NCBI RefSeq assembly: GCF_000063445.1
Contig: NC_009464.1
Coordinates: forward strand, 930,001 to 994,000
DNA length: 64,000 bases
Direction of reading: 5' to 3'
DNA from: Methanocella arvoryzae MRE50
Lineage (GTDB): Archaea; Halobacteriota; Methanocellia; Methanocellales; Methanocellaceae
In this document: piece after piece, positions 24,317-36,480 of the stretch
How positions within the stretch are numbered: position 1 is the first letter of the stretch
Layout: every line of letters starts with the position of its first letter
Position numbers and translations under genes: made by a program
Notes under the pieces: generated by a model
What the model was told of the DNA's origin: nothing
What the model saw: only the letters and a program-made list of their open reading frames with translations
Database searches by the model: none

Positions 24317-25552
24317 ATGCAGTACAGGACGATGAAGTCCACGGGGGATAAACTCTCGATCTTAGGGTTCGGCTGTATGAGGCTGCCGAGAAAAGGCATA
24401 GGCATCGATGAGGAGAGGGCGGTAAAACAGATCCGCTCCGCCATAGACCAGGGCGTCAACTACCTCGATACCGCTCTGCTCTACCCGGGCAGCGAAGCGC
24501 TCGTCGGAAAAGCGCTGGCGGACGGTTACCGGGAGAAGGTCAAGCTAGCTACCAAGCTGCCTCCGGCCCAGGTTAAAAAGACAGAGGACATGGAAAAGCT
24601 CCTCGACGTGCAGCTCCAGAAGCTACAGACCGATCACATCGACTATTACCTGTTCCACAGCATTACTGCCTCCGACTGGAAGAGGCTGAAAGACCTCGGA
24701 GCGGCAGACTTCGTCCGGAAGGCCAGGGCTGACGGCCGCATCCGGCACATAGGCTTTTCCACCCACAGTGGAATTGCAGATTTCAAGCAGATCGTTGACG
24801 ACTACGCCTGGGACTTCTGCCAGATCCAGTACAACATACTGGACGAGACCAACCAGGCCGGCAAAGCAGGGCTGGAGTACGCTGCCGCCAGAGGCCTGGG
24901 CGTGGTGATCATGGAACCCCTCAGGGGAGGCAGCCTGGCGAGGGCGCCGCCGAAGGAGATCCAGGCGATCTGGGACGAAGCCGAAGTGAAGAGATCCCCC
25001 GCAGAATGGGCCCTGCGATGGGTATGGGACCACCCGGAAGTCACCGTGGTCCTGAGCGGCATGAACGACGAGAAGCACATCGAAGAGAACCTCAGGGCAG
25101 CCGGCGAGGCATTACCACGTTCGCTGTCGGCGAAAGAGATAGCCCTGGTGAACCGGGTGAAGGAAGCCTACCGGAAGAAGCTGAAGGTAGGCTGCACCGG
25201 CTGCCAGTACTGCATGCCCTGCCCCGCAGGCGTAAATATCCCCGGCTGCTTCGAGAGCTACAATAACCTGTACCTCGGCAGCCCGCTACAGACGAAGATC
25301 ATGTACATGAACCACGCGGGCGGAGGCATGGATGGAACGAGCCCGAAAGCCCTGGCCTCCCAGTGCATCGGCTGCGGCAAATGCGTGAAAAAGTGCACCC
25401 AGCACATCGACATACCCGCCGAGCTGAAACAGGCGGCCAAAGAGCTGGAAGGCCTCGATGTGAAGCTGATGGCCCTATTCATCAGGCCGCTCCTGGGAGC
25501 TTTCATGAGGTTCTCCCGCTGGAGCAACGTCCGCAAAGCCCGGGCGAAATAA
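24317..25552 (+). CDS. Aldo/keto reductase with C-terminal iron-sulfur clusters
   Basis: Residues 1-270 form the TIM-barrel reductase: GFGCMRLP, NYLDTALLYPGSE (catalytic Asp/Tyr region), ATKLPP and YYLFHSI. The C-terminal 130 residues carry cysteine motifs: CTGCQYCMPCPAGV and CIGCGKCVKKCTQHIDIP, the latter a [4Fe-4S] ferredoxin motif. A ribosome-binding site GGAGG precedes the ATG. This fused architecture is common in anaerobes. The substrate is unknown. The operator upstream ties it to the TetR gene. Confidence 0.93.
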   Translation: MQYRTMKSTGDKLSILGFGCMRLPRKGIGIDEERAVKQIRSAIDQGVNYLDTALLYPGSEALVGKALADGYREKVKLATKLPPAQVKKTEDMEKLLDVQLQKLQTDHIDYYLFHSITASDWKRLKDLGAADFVRKARADGRIRHIGFSTHSGIADFKQIVDDYAWDFCQIQYNILDETNQAGKAGLEYAAARGLGVVIMEPLRGGSLARAPPKEIQAIWDEAEVKRSPAEWALRWVWDHPEVTVVLSGMNDEKHIEENLRAAGEALPRSLSAKEIALVNRVKEAYRKKLKVGCTGCQYCMPCPAGVNIPGCFESYNNLYLGSPLQTKIMYMNHAGGGMDGTSPKALASQCIGCGKCVKKCTQHIDIPAELKQAAKELEGLDVKLMALFIRPLLGAFMRFSRWSNVRKARAK

Positions 25553-25571
25553 AAAAGCAGTGACCCTCTGG

Positions 25572-27821
<2,250 letters not shown>

Positions 27822-27957
27822 ATCTTATTAGATATCCTGTTAAGCAGACGCCGGGCTGACAGGGTAGCATCACCTGAATGAGATTCTGGCCTAAAAGCTC
27901 ATGGTATGAGCGGTCGGAAAGTATTCAAGTCCCCTGCCCACATCCGGGCAATACCGC

Positions 27958-28497
27958 TCAATCCCCCTCGGGCAGCCCGGCCAGGAAAGCATCCACCCAT
28001 TCGATTTCGCCCTTGAGGAGGTAGACAGGCCGGATGGCAACGCTCAGCCGGTTTGCCGGACAGCCGATCCCCTGCATAAACGTACGAAGCTCCTCGTAGC
28101 ACTTGATGTTTTCTTCCAGCTTTTTCCTGTATTCAGTCAGAGCTTCACGCACAGTCGCCACTGGGAGCAGATCACAGTTGTACGTGGCGATGTCCACCTG
28201 CCACCGGATGTGCTCCGGCTCCCTGAGAAGTGCTGTGAGCTTGGCTTGCAGCGCTTCCCTGCCGGCATCGCTGATCGAGTAGAGCTTCCTAAGCCGGTTT
28301 TCGGCGATCTCGTCCCTGCGGTTGACCATGCCTGCCTTTTCCAGCTTGGTCAGCAGCTTGTAGATGGACGACATGGAGAGTTCAGTCCAGGACCGCATGT
28401 CCCGGAACTTGACCTCCTGCTCAATTTGATAAGGATACATGGGCTGCTCCGAAAGCAGGCCAAGTAAGGCGGATTCAGCATTAGACAGCTCAGTCAT
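27958..28497 (-). CDS. PadR-family regulator with C-terminal effector domain
   Basis: The 179-residue protein has the PadR winged helix (ALLGLLSEQPMYPYQIEQEV, LSMSSIYKLLTKLEKAGMV, LYSISDAGREAL) followed by a helical Vir-like C-terminal domain with ECxx-type helices. It lies about 135 bases upstream of the UvrA-like gene on the same strand and probably controls it, in the way PadR proteins control drug-response genes. A palindrome lies in its promoter region. Confidence 0.92.
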   Translation of the reverse strand: MTELSNAESALLGLLSEQPMYPYQIEQEVKFRDMRSWTELSMSSIYKLLTKLEKAGMVNRRDEIAENRLRKLYSISDAGREALQAKLTALLREPEHIRWQVDIATYNCDLLPVATVREALTEYRKKLEENIKCYEELRTFMQGIGCPANRLSVAIRPVYLLKGEIEWVDAFLAGLPEGD

Positions 28498-28531
28498 AGT
28501 TTCACCGTTCGGAGTAATACTGTAATAATAA

Positions 28532-28557
28532 CATATTGTACTCGTGCAATATTGTAC
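28532..28557. promoter_or_regulatory. Palindromic PadR operator candidate
   Basis: GTGCAATATTGTAC (28544-28557) is palindromic except for one base pair. A second CATATTGTAC half lies at 28532-28541. The site is 35-60 bases upstream of padR, where self-repression would act. Confidence 0.5.
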
Positions 28558-28705
28558 GGTTGCATATTTAAAGCTGTCGGGCCTCAGGATATGGCACTAT
28601 TCACACCACCCATATCCTATGGCCCCGGCGCCGGACGGATAGTACTTTCAGCCAGGGGCAAAGCAAATTATATCTATGCCTGCCCGTACTTGTACTCTGA
28701 TCAAA

Positions 28706-29308
28706 ATGAAGCGTATTTGTGTCTTTTGCGGCTCCAGCCCTGGCGCCAGACAGGAGTATATCGACGCTGCCCGGGAGATGGGCAGGGCGCTGGCCCGGCG
28801 GAACATTGGGCTGGTTTACGGCGGCGGCAACGTGGGCCTCATGGGCGAGATCGCCACTGCTGCGGTGGAAGCGGGAGGAGAGGTGATCGGCGTCATACCG
28901 AAGTGGCTCGTTGACAGAGAAGTCGCATTCACTACGCTAAAAGACCTGCGGGTGGTCAACTCCATGCATGAGCGGAAAGCGCTGATGGCCGGGCTTTCGG
29001 ACGGCTTCGTGGCGCTGCCGGGCGGGCTGGGGACCATGGAAGAGTTTTTTGAGGCGGCTACCTGGGCCCAGCTCGGGATTCACAAGAAGCCCTGCGGGCT
29101 GCTGAACGTATGCGGGTACTATGATAGCCTGATGGCTTTTCTGGACCATTCGACAGAGGAGTTTTTTGTCCGGCCGGAAAACAGGAAAATGATAATGATG
29201 GAAGAAGATCCGGACCGGCTGATCGACCTGTTCGAGTCATACAGCCCGGTATTCGTGGACAAGGCGACATGGGCGCTACAGCTCACGGCGAAGGCGAGAG
29301 ACAGGTGA
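28706..29308 (+). CDS. LOG-family nucleotide phosphoribohydrolase-like protein
   Basis: The 200-residue Rossmann protein begins MKRICVFCGSSPGA and contains GLVYGGGNVGLMG and PGGLGTMEEFFE, the PGGxGTxxE motif of the LOG family. Members hydrolyse nucleoside 5'-monophosphates to free base and ribose phosphate, though many were once misnamed lysine decarboxylases. ATG 28706 is preferred over GTG/ATG 28676. TATA-like ATTATATC at 28667-28674 puts transcription start near the ATG, suggesting a leaderless mRNA. Confidence 0.9.
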   Translation: MKRICVFCGSSPGARQEYIDAAREMGRALARRNIGLVYGGGNVGLMGEIATAAVEAGGEVIGVIPKWLVDREVAFTTLKDLRVVNSMHERKALMAGLSDGFVALPGGLGTMEEFFEAATWAQLGIHKKPCGLLNVCGYYDSLMAFLDHSTEEFFVRPENRKMIMMEEDPDRLIDLFESYSPVFVDKATWALQLTAKARDR

Positions 29309-29370
29309 GGATCGCCGACCCCCGGGAGACTGACCACCGTGACATGACAGCATATGGATTGAGGCGACGA

Positions 29371-30069
29371 TCAGTTTCTAATCTTTTCTTTTATCACAGT
29401 TTTTTGGCTACCGCCTGCATATGCTCCTGCCAGTATGATCATTAGAACGAAGAATATGATCGACAGGCTGAAGGTAAGATACATCAGCGAATCGATTTTC
29501 TGCACGAGGGCTGTAGCGTGGTGGCTGGCCGCAAGATACTCAAGGAGTGCCAGCGGGTGCGTCCGCATAGCCACGCCATTGTATGCAAAGTGGTAGAAGT
29601 AGTCTACGGAGTCCAGCACAGCGAACCAGATTGCGGTGATGGCCCATGAGATCGGCTTCACTCTGGCCAGGTAAGGCAGTAGCAGAAAGCCTTCCAGCCC
29701 CATGCAGAAATGGGAGATCCATAAGCCCGCAGACATGAGAGCATTAGCTGGGTTGAAGTATATCTCCCCGAAGTACAGGAGCACGATCGTAGTCCATGCC
29801 CCGTACATGGAGAGCCCGACAGCGGTGATAGTGTTCAGGGTGTCGGAGGGCTTCTTCAACAGGATGAGCAGCAGCGCGAAGATCATGAAGAATGTGTATA
29901 GAGGGCAGTCAGGCACGGCCAGCCAGAGGTACCACGGCGTCAGCATGAGCTGTTCCCAGTAATAATACAGGCCGAATAGCGAACCGGCTACGTTGATGAG
30001 CAGAAAGATGACGAGCAGCCTCCGGTCGCCCATAATCCGGTCAATCAGCTTCCATAATAGCTTAAGCAT
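29371..30069 (-). CDS. DUF1405 integral membrane protein
   Basis: The protein has six or seven hydrophobic helices and the DUF1405 features: LYYYWEQLMLTPWYLWLAVPDCPLYTF-type first loop and HFCMGLEGFLLLPYL. The ATG at 30069 overlaps the end of the acyltransferase gene by 8 bases, so the two are translationally coupled; the longer frame from 30111 would overlap more. It sits at the end of the argF operon. Function unknown. Confidence 0.85.
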   Translation of the reverse strand: MLKLLWKLIDRIMGDRRLLVIFLLINVAGSLFGLYYYWEQLMLTPWYLWLAVPDCPLYTFFMIFALLLILLKKPSDTLNTITAVGLSMYGAWTTIVLLYFGEIYFNPANALMSAGLWISHFCMGLEGFLLLPYLARVKPISWAITAIWFAVLDSVDYFYHFAYNGVAMRTHPLALLEYLAASHHATALVQKIDSLMYLTFSLSIIFFVLMIILAGAYAGGSQKTVIKEKIRN

Positions 30070-30559
30070 TGTTTTTCCTCTCGATGACCCTGGCAGGCAC
30101 GCCTCCGACAAAAGCCCCGGCAGGAACGTCGCTGTTGACCAGCGAGCCGGCGGATACAGTCGCGTTATCGCCGATAGTGACTCCAGCGAGGATGGTCGAG
30201 TTTGCCCCGATCAGCACATTGCGGCCGATGATGACCTTACCCGTCCGCATCCGGTCAATCAGGTACTCGTGGGCCAGAATTGTCGCATTGTAGCCTATGA
30301 TCGAGTTGTCTCCGATCTCGATCAGCTCAGGATAGAAGATATCGACGGTCGTATTTAACGCCATCGAGACCTGTTTCCCTGTTTTCACGCCCATCAGCTT
30401 CATCGCTACGATCTTCAGCCTCAGAGACGGGCTGTAACGTACTAAGAGCAGCATTAAAAAGTTGAAGGTAACCCGGACAGGGCTGCGAGTCCGGGTCCAC
30501 ACCCATAGCGAATTCGTACCCTGCGGGGCCGGGACTTCGTTAAGCCTGCGTGCGGGCAT
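30062..30559 (-). CDS. Hexapeptide-repeat (left-handed beta-helix) acyltransferase
   Basis: The 165-residue protein shows tandem hexapeptide repeats ([49 protein letters not shown]) and ends [15 protein letters not shown], the usual cap of LacA/Maa-type O-acetyltransferases. It overlaps argF by 20 bases upstream and the DUF1405 gene downstream. The acceptor is unknown; the context suggests cell-envelope or sugar modification rather than arginine synthesis. Confidence 0.9.
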   Translation of the reverse strand: MPARRLNEVPAPQGTNSLWVWTRTRSPVRVTFNFLMLLLVRYSPSLRLKIVAMKLMGVKTGKQVSMALNTTVDIFYPELIEIGDNSIIGYNATILAHEYLIDRMRTGKVIIGRNVLIGANSTILAGVTIGDNATVSAGSLVNSDVPAGAFVGGVPARVIERKNNA

Positions 30560-31463
30560 CTTTTCCCATCAGCCTGATCAGCAGCGCTTTCTGTGCGTGG
30601 AGGCGGTTCTGGGCCTGCTCGAAGATGACGGAGTTAGGGCTGCGAATGGCATCGTCGGTGATTTCCTCGCCCCGGTGCGCGGGCAGGCAGTGCATTACCA
30701 GGCAGTCTTTCTTAGCCAGGCCGACCAGTTCCATGTTGATCTGGTAGTCCCGGAGGTCTGCAAACCGCTGCGCCCTTTCTGCCTCCTGACCCATAGATAC
30801 CCACACGTCAGTGTAGAGCACGTCCGCATCTTTCGACGCTGCCTTCGGGTCCCGGGTAATCGTAATATTGCCGCCCATGGACCGGGCCTGCTCCAGTATC
30901 TGTTGATTCGGCTCATAGCCTTTAGGACACGCCACGACCATCTCCATGCCCATCATGGCACAGGCCAGCATGAGGGAATTGCACACGTTGTTGCCATCGC
31001 CCACCCAGACGAACTTCAAGCCTTTGATCTTACCCTTTTGCTCCCGGATGGTCATCAGGTCGGCGACTGCCTGACATGGATGCTCCCGGTCGCTCAGCCC
31101 GTTTATAACAGGCACAGTAGAGTTTTTCGCCAGTTCTATCAGCATATCGTGATCGTTTGCCCTTACCATGATCCCGTGGACGTAGGACGAAAGTATACGA
31201 CCGGTATCGGCGACTGTTTCGCCTCTGCCGAGCTGCATCGACGCCGGGTCGAGGTACAGCGCGTGGCCGCCAAGGTCAGTCATGCCTACTTCGAAGGATA
31301 CCCGGGTGCGGGTCGACGACTTCTCGAAGATCATGGCAAGGCTACGGTTCTTCAGGTAATCCGTGATCACGCCCTCCCTGCGCATCCTCTTGAGGTCTTC
31401 CGCCCGATCAATAAGTGCTTCGATTTCAGCAGGGGACATGTCGGCAAACGATATGAAGTGCAT
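30540..31463 (-). CDS. argF: Ornithine carbamoyltransferase
   Basis: The 307-residue enzyme has the carbamoyl-phosphate motif [23 protein letters not shown] and the ornithine-binding [10 protein letters not shown]. These are diagnostic for OTCase rather than aspartate carbamoyltransferase. It makes citrulline from ornithine and carbamoyl phosphate for arginine synthesis in the cytoplasm. It is first in a three-gene minus-strand operon. Confidence 0.97.
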   Translation of the reverse strand: MHFISFADMSPAEIEALIDRAEDLKRMRREGVITDYLKNRSLAMIFEKSSTRTRVSFEVGMTDLGGHALYLDPASMQLGRGETVADTGRILSSYVHGIMVRANDHDMLIELAKNSTVPVINGLSDREHPCQAVADLMTIREQKGKIKGLKFVWVGDGNNVCNSLMLACAMMGMEMVVACPKGYEPNQQILEQARSMGGNITITRDPKAASKDADVLYTDVWVSMGQEAERAQRFADLRDYQINMELVGLAKKDCLVMHCLPAHRGEEITDDAIRSPNSVIFEQAQNRLHAQKALLIRLMGKDARTQA

Positions 31464-31708
31464 TTACTGGTATCTCGCTCCTTTTAAAAGTTATTTTGAT
31501 ACATTACTGCAACGATAATAAATCTATCCTGCATAGGCTAAAAGGGAAAGGTAAAGAAGCCCTGAGTATGATCGGCGTCACGATCTGCCCGAAGGGATTG
31601 AAATGAGGCCGATTTTTCTGCCGGGAGAGCCGTTACGCCCGATTATGGCCGGGATTCATAACGCGAAAACACCGTAATCATGTAAAAAAAGGTAATGTGC
31701 ACCGTTAG

Positions 31709-31717
31709 TTATTTATA
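31709..31717 (+). promoter_or_regulatory. TATA box of the tRNA-Asn gene
   Basis: TTATTTATA lies 39 bases before the mature tRNA-Asn 5' end in AT-rich DNA. The three tRNAs that follow have short spacers (21 and 53 bases) and may share this promoter. Confidence 0.5.
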
Positions 31718-31755
31718 GGTTAAAAGTACTTTTAAGGTTCGCAAGATGGCAAGTT

Positions 31756-31828
31756 GCCGCCATAACTCAGTTGGTAGAGTGGCTGGCTGTTAACCAGCAT
31801 GTCACAGGTTCGAGTCCTGTTGGCGGCG
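31756..31828 (+). tRNA. tRNA-Asn (GUU)
   Basis: The 73-nt cloverleaf has acceptor GCCGCCA/TGGCGGC, anticodon stem GCTGG/CCAGC with loop CTGTTAA (anticodon GTT), T loop TTCGAGT and discriminator G. No CCA is encoded and no intron is seen. Confidence 0.97.
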
Positions 31829-31849
31829 CTTAACCCCAAAAGATCATTT

Positions 31850-31924
<75 letters not shown>

Positions 31925-31977
31925 TGATTACACCGGCATAAGTTCAAATATTTGTGCTGCAAACTATATACCAACAA

Positions 31978-32050
<73 letters not shown>

Positions 32051-32199
32051 TTTCTCCTTATAAAAAGTTCTTTTACGCCATAAGCAGCATGGGATCTAAT
32101 GACCCTGCCAGAGGCATTCACTGCAAGCCCAAGAGAAGTATTTTGTATTAGTAGATTGTTATACTATAAAAGCCCCTGCAGTACATAAGGAGGTTTAAA

Positions 32200-32580
32200 A
32201 TGAAGCAGAGTTTACTATTACCCGGTATTATTGTAATCGCATTAATAGCGCTACTGAGCGGTTGCATTACCAGCAGCTACGACACAGGCGCGGAGCATGC
32301 AACTGCCCCGGCTGAGGCAATGCCCACCTTTTCCGCGTTAAGAACTAACGATACCACGGTCATGATCATGCTCCTGAGCCCTGGCGACGCAGAGGAGATC
32401 AAGGGCCTGAAAGTCGTTAGCCCGGTGATCAGCTCGCCGGACGTCATCGACCAGAACACCGCAGTTCCCGCTGGCAAAGAGATCAGAATTACCGACCCGG
32501 CACTTTCCGGTAAGGTAGACCTGGTCGTCACTACTACAGTGAATGGTGAAAGCCTCGTCGTACTGAACGGTACCGTTTAA
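32200..32580 (+). CDS. Small secreted lipoprotein-like protein
   Basis: The 126-residue product has a signal sequence with lipobox (MKQSLLLPGIIVIALIALLSGC), so Cys is probably the lipid-modified first mature residue. The rest is a small beta-rich domain (VMIMLLSPGDAEEIKGLKVV... VDLVVTTTVNGESLVVLNGTV). AGGAGG precedes the ATG. I recognise no family. Confidence 0.8.
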   Translation: MKQSLLLPGIIVIALIALLSGCITSSYDTGAEHATAPAEAMPTFSALRTNDTTVMIMLLSPGDAEEIKGLKVVSPVISSPDVIDQNTAVPAGKEIRITDPALSGKVDLVVTTTVNGESLVVLNGTV

Positions 32581-32830
32581 GAATCATATCACCTTCCCGC
32601 AGGGGATATCATACTATCCCCGCAGCTCTATTTTTCAACGCCAAAATTTGCCGCTGGTAATGTGCACCAGATCGTCATTCGTATGCTTGTGACCGGAAGA
32701 CAGAGCAGGCACTACGCATCAGTGTGCTACATAGATATTTTTATATAATATGCTGTAAATAATTAATCGATTGTAGAGTAACCAGACAATGATACTCTGT
32801 TAATCCATCCTCCCAAAAAGGTGATCAAGC

Positions 32831-33856
32831 ATGCCAGCATCCATTATTAACGATGAAGAAGTCTGGGACCGTTTCGTTGACAATAGTCCCTACGGCACAC
32901 TCTTCCATAAATGGAAATTTTTGAAGATCATGGAAAAGTACAGCCGGTACCAATTGCTGCCATACGGAATATTCAAAGGTAAGGAACTCGCATGCTTGTT
33001 CCCCCTTTTTTACAAGGCTGAGAAAGGGTTACGCTTCGTAGCATCTCCGCCACGACAATCCATCCTCTACGTGCCGTACCTCGGATACGTGATGAGCAGG
33101 GAATTCGATGGCTGGAAGCAGCACAAGAAAGAATCTTTTACCTGTGACATAGTCCACGACATCAACCGGGAAATATCCAGGCTGTCGCCCAACTATACCT
33201 CCATTTTTCCAGTGCCAAGATGTACGGATATGCGACCCTTCAGGTGGTCGGGATATACAGTCGACCTGGGCTACACATACATCACCAACCTTGAACGCAC
33301 GGAGGAAGAGTTATGGAACAGCCTGACCAGCAACTGCAGGAAAGACATCAGAGACCTCAAAGATAAATCGCTACAGTTTAAGGCATATAACGACGTGGAT
33401 CGCTTTTTCGAAGTCATGAGGTCGGTGCTGGCCCAGGAAGGGCCTACCTTTTTCCATGCCCAGACCCCGGAATACCTCAAGGAGATCATAGCAGCCTTCC
33501 CGGAGAATGTGAAGATGAACGCCCTGTACGAGGATGACACTCCACTGTACATCAGCACTACAATCGAGTACAATGGCAGGCTCCTGATGTGGATGGCCGG
33601 CTCTGCCAGCGACAGGTACAACAGCGGGGAGTGCTTTGTTTGGGAGCTGCTAAAAGATGCCAGCAGGCGCGGCCTGAAAGTGGCGGAGAACTGGGGCACC
33701 GAACAAAGGCGCCTGTGCAATTTCAAGTCCAAGTTCAACCCGTCGCTGGAGATGACCTGCATAGTGAGAAAAACTGATGGCATCGGCAAGCTGGCAACCA
33801 TGACATACAATGGCGTCGCCCGTATGCCATTGCTTAGCTCAATCATAAAGGCATAA
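32831..33856 (+). CDS. FemAB/GNAT-like acyltransferase, copy 1
   Basis: The 341-residue protein has two GNAT-like halves. LFHKWKFLKIMEKYS and LACLFPLFYK mark the first; NCRKDIRDLKDKSLQF, FFHAQTPEYLKEI and LMWMAGSASDRYNSGECFVWELLKDASRRGLKVAENWGT-type sequence mark the second, as in FemAB/CelD-type N-acyltransferases. Such proteins transfer amino acids or acyl groups to cell-envelope molecules or sugars. It is followed by a clear paralogue of identical length. Acceptor unknown. Confidence 0.85.
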   Translation: MPASIINDEEVWDRFVDNSPYGTLFHKWKFLKIMEKYSRYQLLPYGIFKGKELACLFPLFYKAEKGLRFVASPPRQSILYVPYLGYVMSREFDGWKQHKKESFTCDIVHDINREISRLSPNYTSIFPVPRCTDMRPFRWSGYTVDLGYTYITNLERTEEELWNSLTSNCRKDIRDLKDKSLQFKAYNDVDRFFEVMRSVLAQEGPTFFHAQTPEYLKEIIAAFPENVKMNALYEDDTPLYISTTIEYNGRLLMWMAGSASDRYNSGECFVWELLKDASRRGLKVAENWGTEQRRLCNFKSKFNPSLEMTCIVRKTDGIGKLATMTYNGVARMPLLSSIIKA

Positions 33857-34097
33857 CATAAGAAAGTGGATATACAGCAGGGCATAGGTTAAGCTCGCCG
33901 GCGAATTCAGGCGGCCGTTGCCCTCATCCCCGTTCATGGCTCACAGGTGTTCTCATCACCTCAACTAAAAGAGCACGGAGTACACACTTAGCGGTGATGG
34001 CATAAAGCTATAGCTTGTGTACCCAACATTTATATACAATTTATAATAATTATACTGTTATATATTATTCGTTTACTACTCCACCGGATGATCAACC

Positions 34098-35123
34098 ATG
34101 CCTGTAAGAATAATCGAAGAGGAGACACTGTGGGATAAGTTCGTGGAAAGCAGTCCTTACAGTACGCTGTTCCACCGGTGGAAATTCCTGAAGATCGTCG
34201 AAAAGTACAGTGGCTACCATCTTGCACCTTATGGAATATACAAAGGAGAGCACCTTTCCTGCATCCTGCCCCTCTTTACCCGGAAGAAAAGCGGGCTAAA
34301 GCTCGCTTATTCTCCACCACAGCAGGCAGTTGCGTACATTCCATACCTGGGCTTCATCCCGGACAGCGAGTACGCCAGGATGAAGCAGCATAAGAAAGAA
34401 CCGTACCTTGACTTTATTTCGAAAGGCATAGACGAAGCGATCTCTGCTGAAGCCCCGAACCACGCATTTTTATCCCTCGCCCCAGGGCTGACAGACCTGA
34501 GGGAGTTCAGAAACATGGGGTACAGCGTCGATCTGGGGTATACATATATCATTGATCTGAGCAGGCCGGTCGATGAGCTGTGGAACAACATGAGTAAGAC
34601 GTGCAGGCAGACGATCAGGTACTGGGATGACAGGCGCGTCGAGGTCAGGCCTTCAGGAGACATAGATGCCTTTTTCACCATCATGAGGAGGACGCTGGAA
34701 AAAGAGGGTAACACGTTTTTCCACAACCAGTCCCCGGAATACCTGAAAGAGATCCTTGCTACGTTCCCCGATAACGTGAAGATGTACACGATGTACAGCG
34801 AAGACAATCCCGTGGCCATGCAGGTGAACGTACAGTACAGGGACAGGCTGCTTTTCTGGATGTACGGCAGGAACGGCAACTGTGGCAGCCCTGTAGAATA
34901 CCTTAACTGGGAGCTCATTAAAATGGCGAAGGAAACCGGGCTCAGAGTAGTGGAAAACTGGGGCACCGAAACAAAGAGACTCAATGCCTACAAGGCCAAA
35001 TTCGACCCCGCACTGGAAGTCTGCTGTGGCCTGCACAAGTCCGACGTCCTCGGAAAGCTGGCCACTATGACTTACAGCAGCATCACCCGGGTGCCCGGGC
35101 TTGCCTCAGTCTTCCACGCCTGA
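34098..35123 (+). CDS. FemAB/GNAT-like acyltransferase, copy 2
   Basis: Also 341 residues, aligning end to end with the gene upstream: SPYSTLFHRWKFLKIVEKYSGY, VDLGYTYIIDLSRPVDELWN, FFHNQSPEYLKEILATFPDNVKM and VVENWGTETKRLNAYKAKFDP. The pair arose by tandem duplication and has diverged considerably. A TATA-rich stretch (34028-34068) gives it its own promoter. The function is presumably the same class of reaction with a different substrate. Confidence 0.85.
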   Translation: MPVRIIEEETLWDKFVESSPYSTLFHRWKFLKIVEKYSGYHLAPYGIYKGEHLSCILPLFTRKKSGLKLAYSPPQQAVAYIPYLGFIPDSEYARMKQHKKEPYLDFISKGIDEAISAEAPNHAFLSLAPGLTDLREFRNMGYSVDLGYTYIIDLSRPVDELWNNMSKTCRQTIRYWDDRRVEVRPSGDIDAFFTIMRRTLEKEGNTFFHNQSPEYLKEILATFPDNVKMYTMYSEDNPVAMQVNVQYRDRLLFWMYGRNGNCGSPVEYLNWELIKMAKETGLRVVENWGTETKRLNAYKAKFDPALEVCCGLHKSDVLGKLATMTYSSITRVPGLASVFHA

Positions 35124-35137
35124 GGAAAGAAGCCGGA

Positions 35138-35545
35138 TTAGCAGTAGCTCTCGGGATACTGCCAGACGGAGGAGGGGCAGGGCGAGGACAGCGCCCTGCT
35201 GATCGAGTCCAGCAGATCCTTCAGAGAAAAGGGCTTCTGGAGCACGCCAGAAGCGCCTTGAACACGTAAACTGCATATTGCGTCAGCATCTGCGGTAGCG
35301 AAGAGAAAGCGAGCCCCGGGATCAGCCAATGCAATTTTCTCCGCAGCATCGATACCTGTCCCATCCACGAGACGTACGTCCATGATAACCAGAGACGGCT
35401 TCTCAGGCGAAGCCTCGTAAGCCTTTACAGCCTCCTCGACGCCCGAAGCGGCAAAAGAGACCGAATAGCCCCTGGACTTTAACATCAGACAGTACAATGA
35501 CCTGAGCTCAGGCTCATCTTCAACTATAGCGATAGACGCTACCAA
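35138..35545 (-). CDS. Stand-alone CheY-like receiver protein
   Basis: The 135-residue protein is a single receiver domain: acidic pair in IVEDEPELRSLY, phosphoacceptor in LVIMDVRLVDGTG, Thr in LFATADAD and Lys in GVLQKPFSL. No output domain is attached. It would be phosphorylated by a histidine kinase elsewhere. It is convergent with the second FemAB-like gene. Confidence 0.93.
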   Translation of the reverse strand: MVASIAIVEDEPELRSLYCLMLKSRGYSVSFAASGVEEAVKAYEASPEKPSLVIMDVRLVDGTGIDAAEKIALADPGARFLFATADADAICSLRVQGASGVLQKPFSLKDLLDSISRALSSPCPSSVWQYPESYC

Positions 35546-35772
35546 TCACATCCCCACTAATAAAAGTAATTATATGCATATATATTTTTCTTTAACCGCA
35601 AATATAGCAACCGCTATTTTATTGAAAAAAATCGCCTGTAAGTGCGAAATCAGAAACTAAGGCTGTGCGATAAAAATCATGCAAAGACGGACAATACGGA
35701 GTATGATTACAACAATGGCAGAACAGCATAGCGAGTAGTCACCAGAGAAGGCACCGGGGCCCGCACCGACGA

Positions 35773-35973
35773 TTTACCACGGAGACTCACAGAGAAACGG
35801 TCGACCACAGAGGCACAGAGATTCACAGAGAATTTTGGAAGAAGGACATATGGATAATTAATTTTAAAGTAAGTCTCTGTGCACCTCTGTGCCTCTGTGG
35901 TAAATCGAACTCTGTGAACCTCTGTGCACCTCTGTGCCTCTGTGGTAAAACAGTAACCTGTGAACCTCTGAGG
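35773..35973. repeat. Palindromic CACAGAG/CTCTGTG repeat
   Basis: The left arm (35773-35830: ACCACGGAGACTCACAGAG, ACCACAGAGGCACAGAG) and right arm (35874-35945: CTCTGTGCACCTCTGTGCC repeated) can form a long hairpin. A sister copy lies at 57270-57483. It fills most of the 35546-36036 gap. Confidence 0.75.
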
Positions 35974-36036
35974 TTACTAGTGGACGTGCTCCGGCGCCTA
36001 ACTTTTAAAATTTTAGAGCGGGCAGATAGAGCGTAC

Positions 36037-36480
36037 TTACACTCTATGCGCCTTGCGCACTGCATTGACCATGGAGTCCAGAGTTCTCGAGTAGTGAAGG
36101 TGGGACTGACAGCGGCAGTCGCTGCAGCCGAAGCCGGCGATTCGTGGTAAGACTGCGTCGATGCCCGCGGCTACGCTGCATTCGGGCCGGACGGAGGTCA
36201 CGGTCTGGAGAACGTCAGAATGGGGCAGCAGATAGTCGATGTGCCACTTCCTGGTGCTGTTCTTGCCTGCGGCGACATCGAGGTGCCTCTTGATCCGGGA
36301 GAAGCCCCCTGAGCCCAGCGCTGAGCCGGTATAGGCATAGAAGCCTTCTTCAAAATAGATCTCGCCCAGCGCTCCCACGCGGAGCTTGCGGCCTTCCTTA
36401 AGCTGCATGATGAGCGTGTATGTGCCTTTACCTTCCAAGGTTCGTATGCCTCCGGCACTACATTTGCAGTCCGGGCTCAA
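36037..36480 (-). CDS. DUF123 (GIY-YIG-like) protein
   Basis: GTYTLIMQL, VGALGEIYFEEGFYAYTGSALGSGGFSRIKRHL and KWHIDYLL are the DUF123 signatures. This domain resembles GIY-YIG nucleases and is sometimes fused to endonuclease III. The 3' end has CSDCRCQSH, a possible metal site. TTG 36480 is the longest start and overlaps archaemetzincin by 23 bases; a later start is possible. Confidence 0.87.
   Translation of the reverse strand: MSPDCKCSAGGIRTLEGKGTYTLIMQLKEGRKLRVGALGEIYFEEGFYAYTGSALGSGGFSRIKRHLDVAAGKNSTRKWHIDYLLPHSDVLQTVTSVRPECSVAAGIDAVLPRIAGFGCSDCRCQSHLHYSRTLDSMVNAVRKAHRV

Noticed and set aside
24623-25078. Minus-strand frames opposite the aldo/keto reductase and similar long antisense frames over the UvrA-like and membrane-protein genes
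   Set aside because: They are codon-bias shadows of well-supported genes on the other strand in GC-rich DNA.
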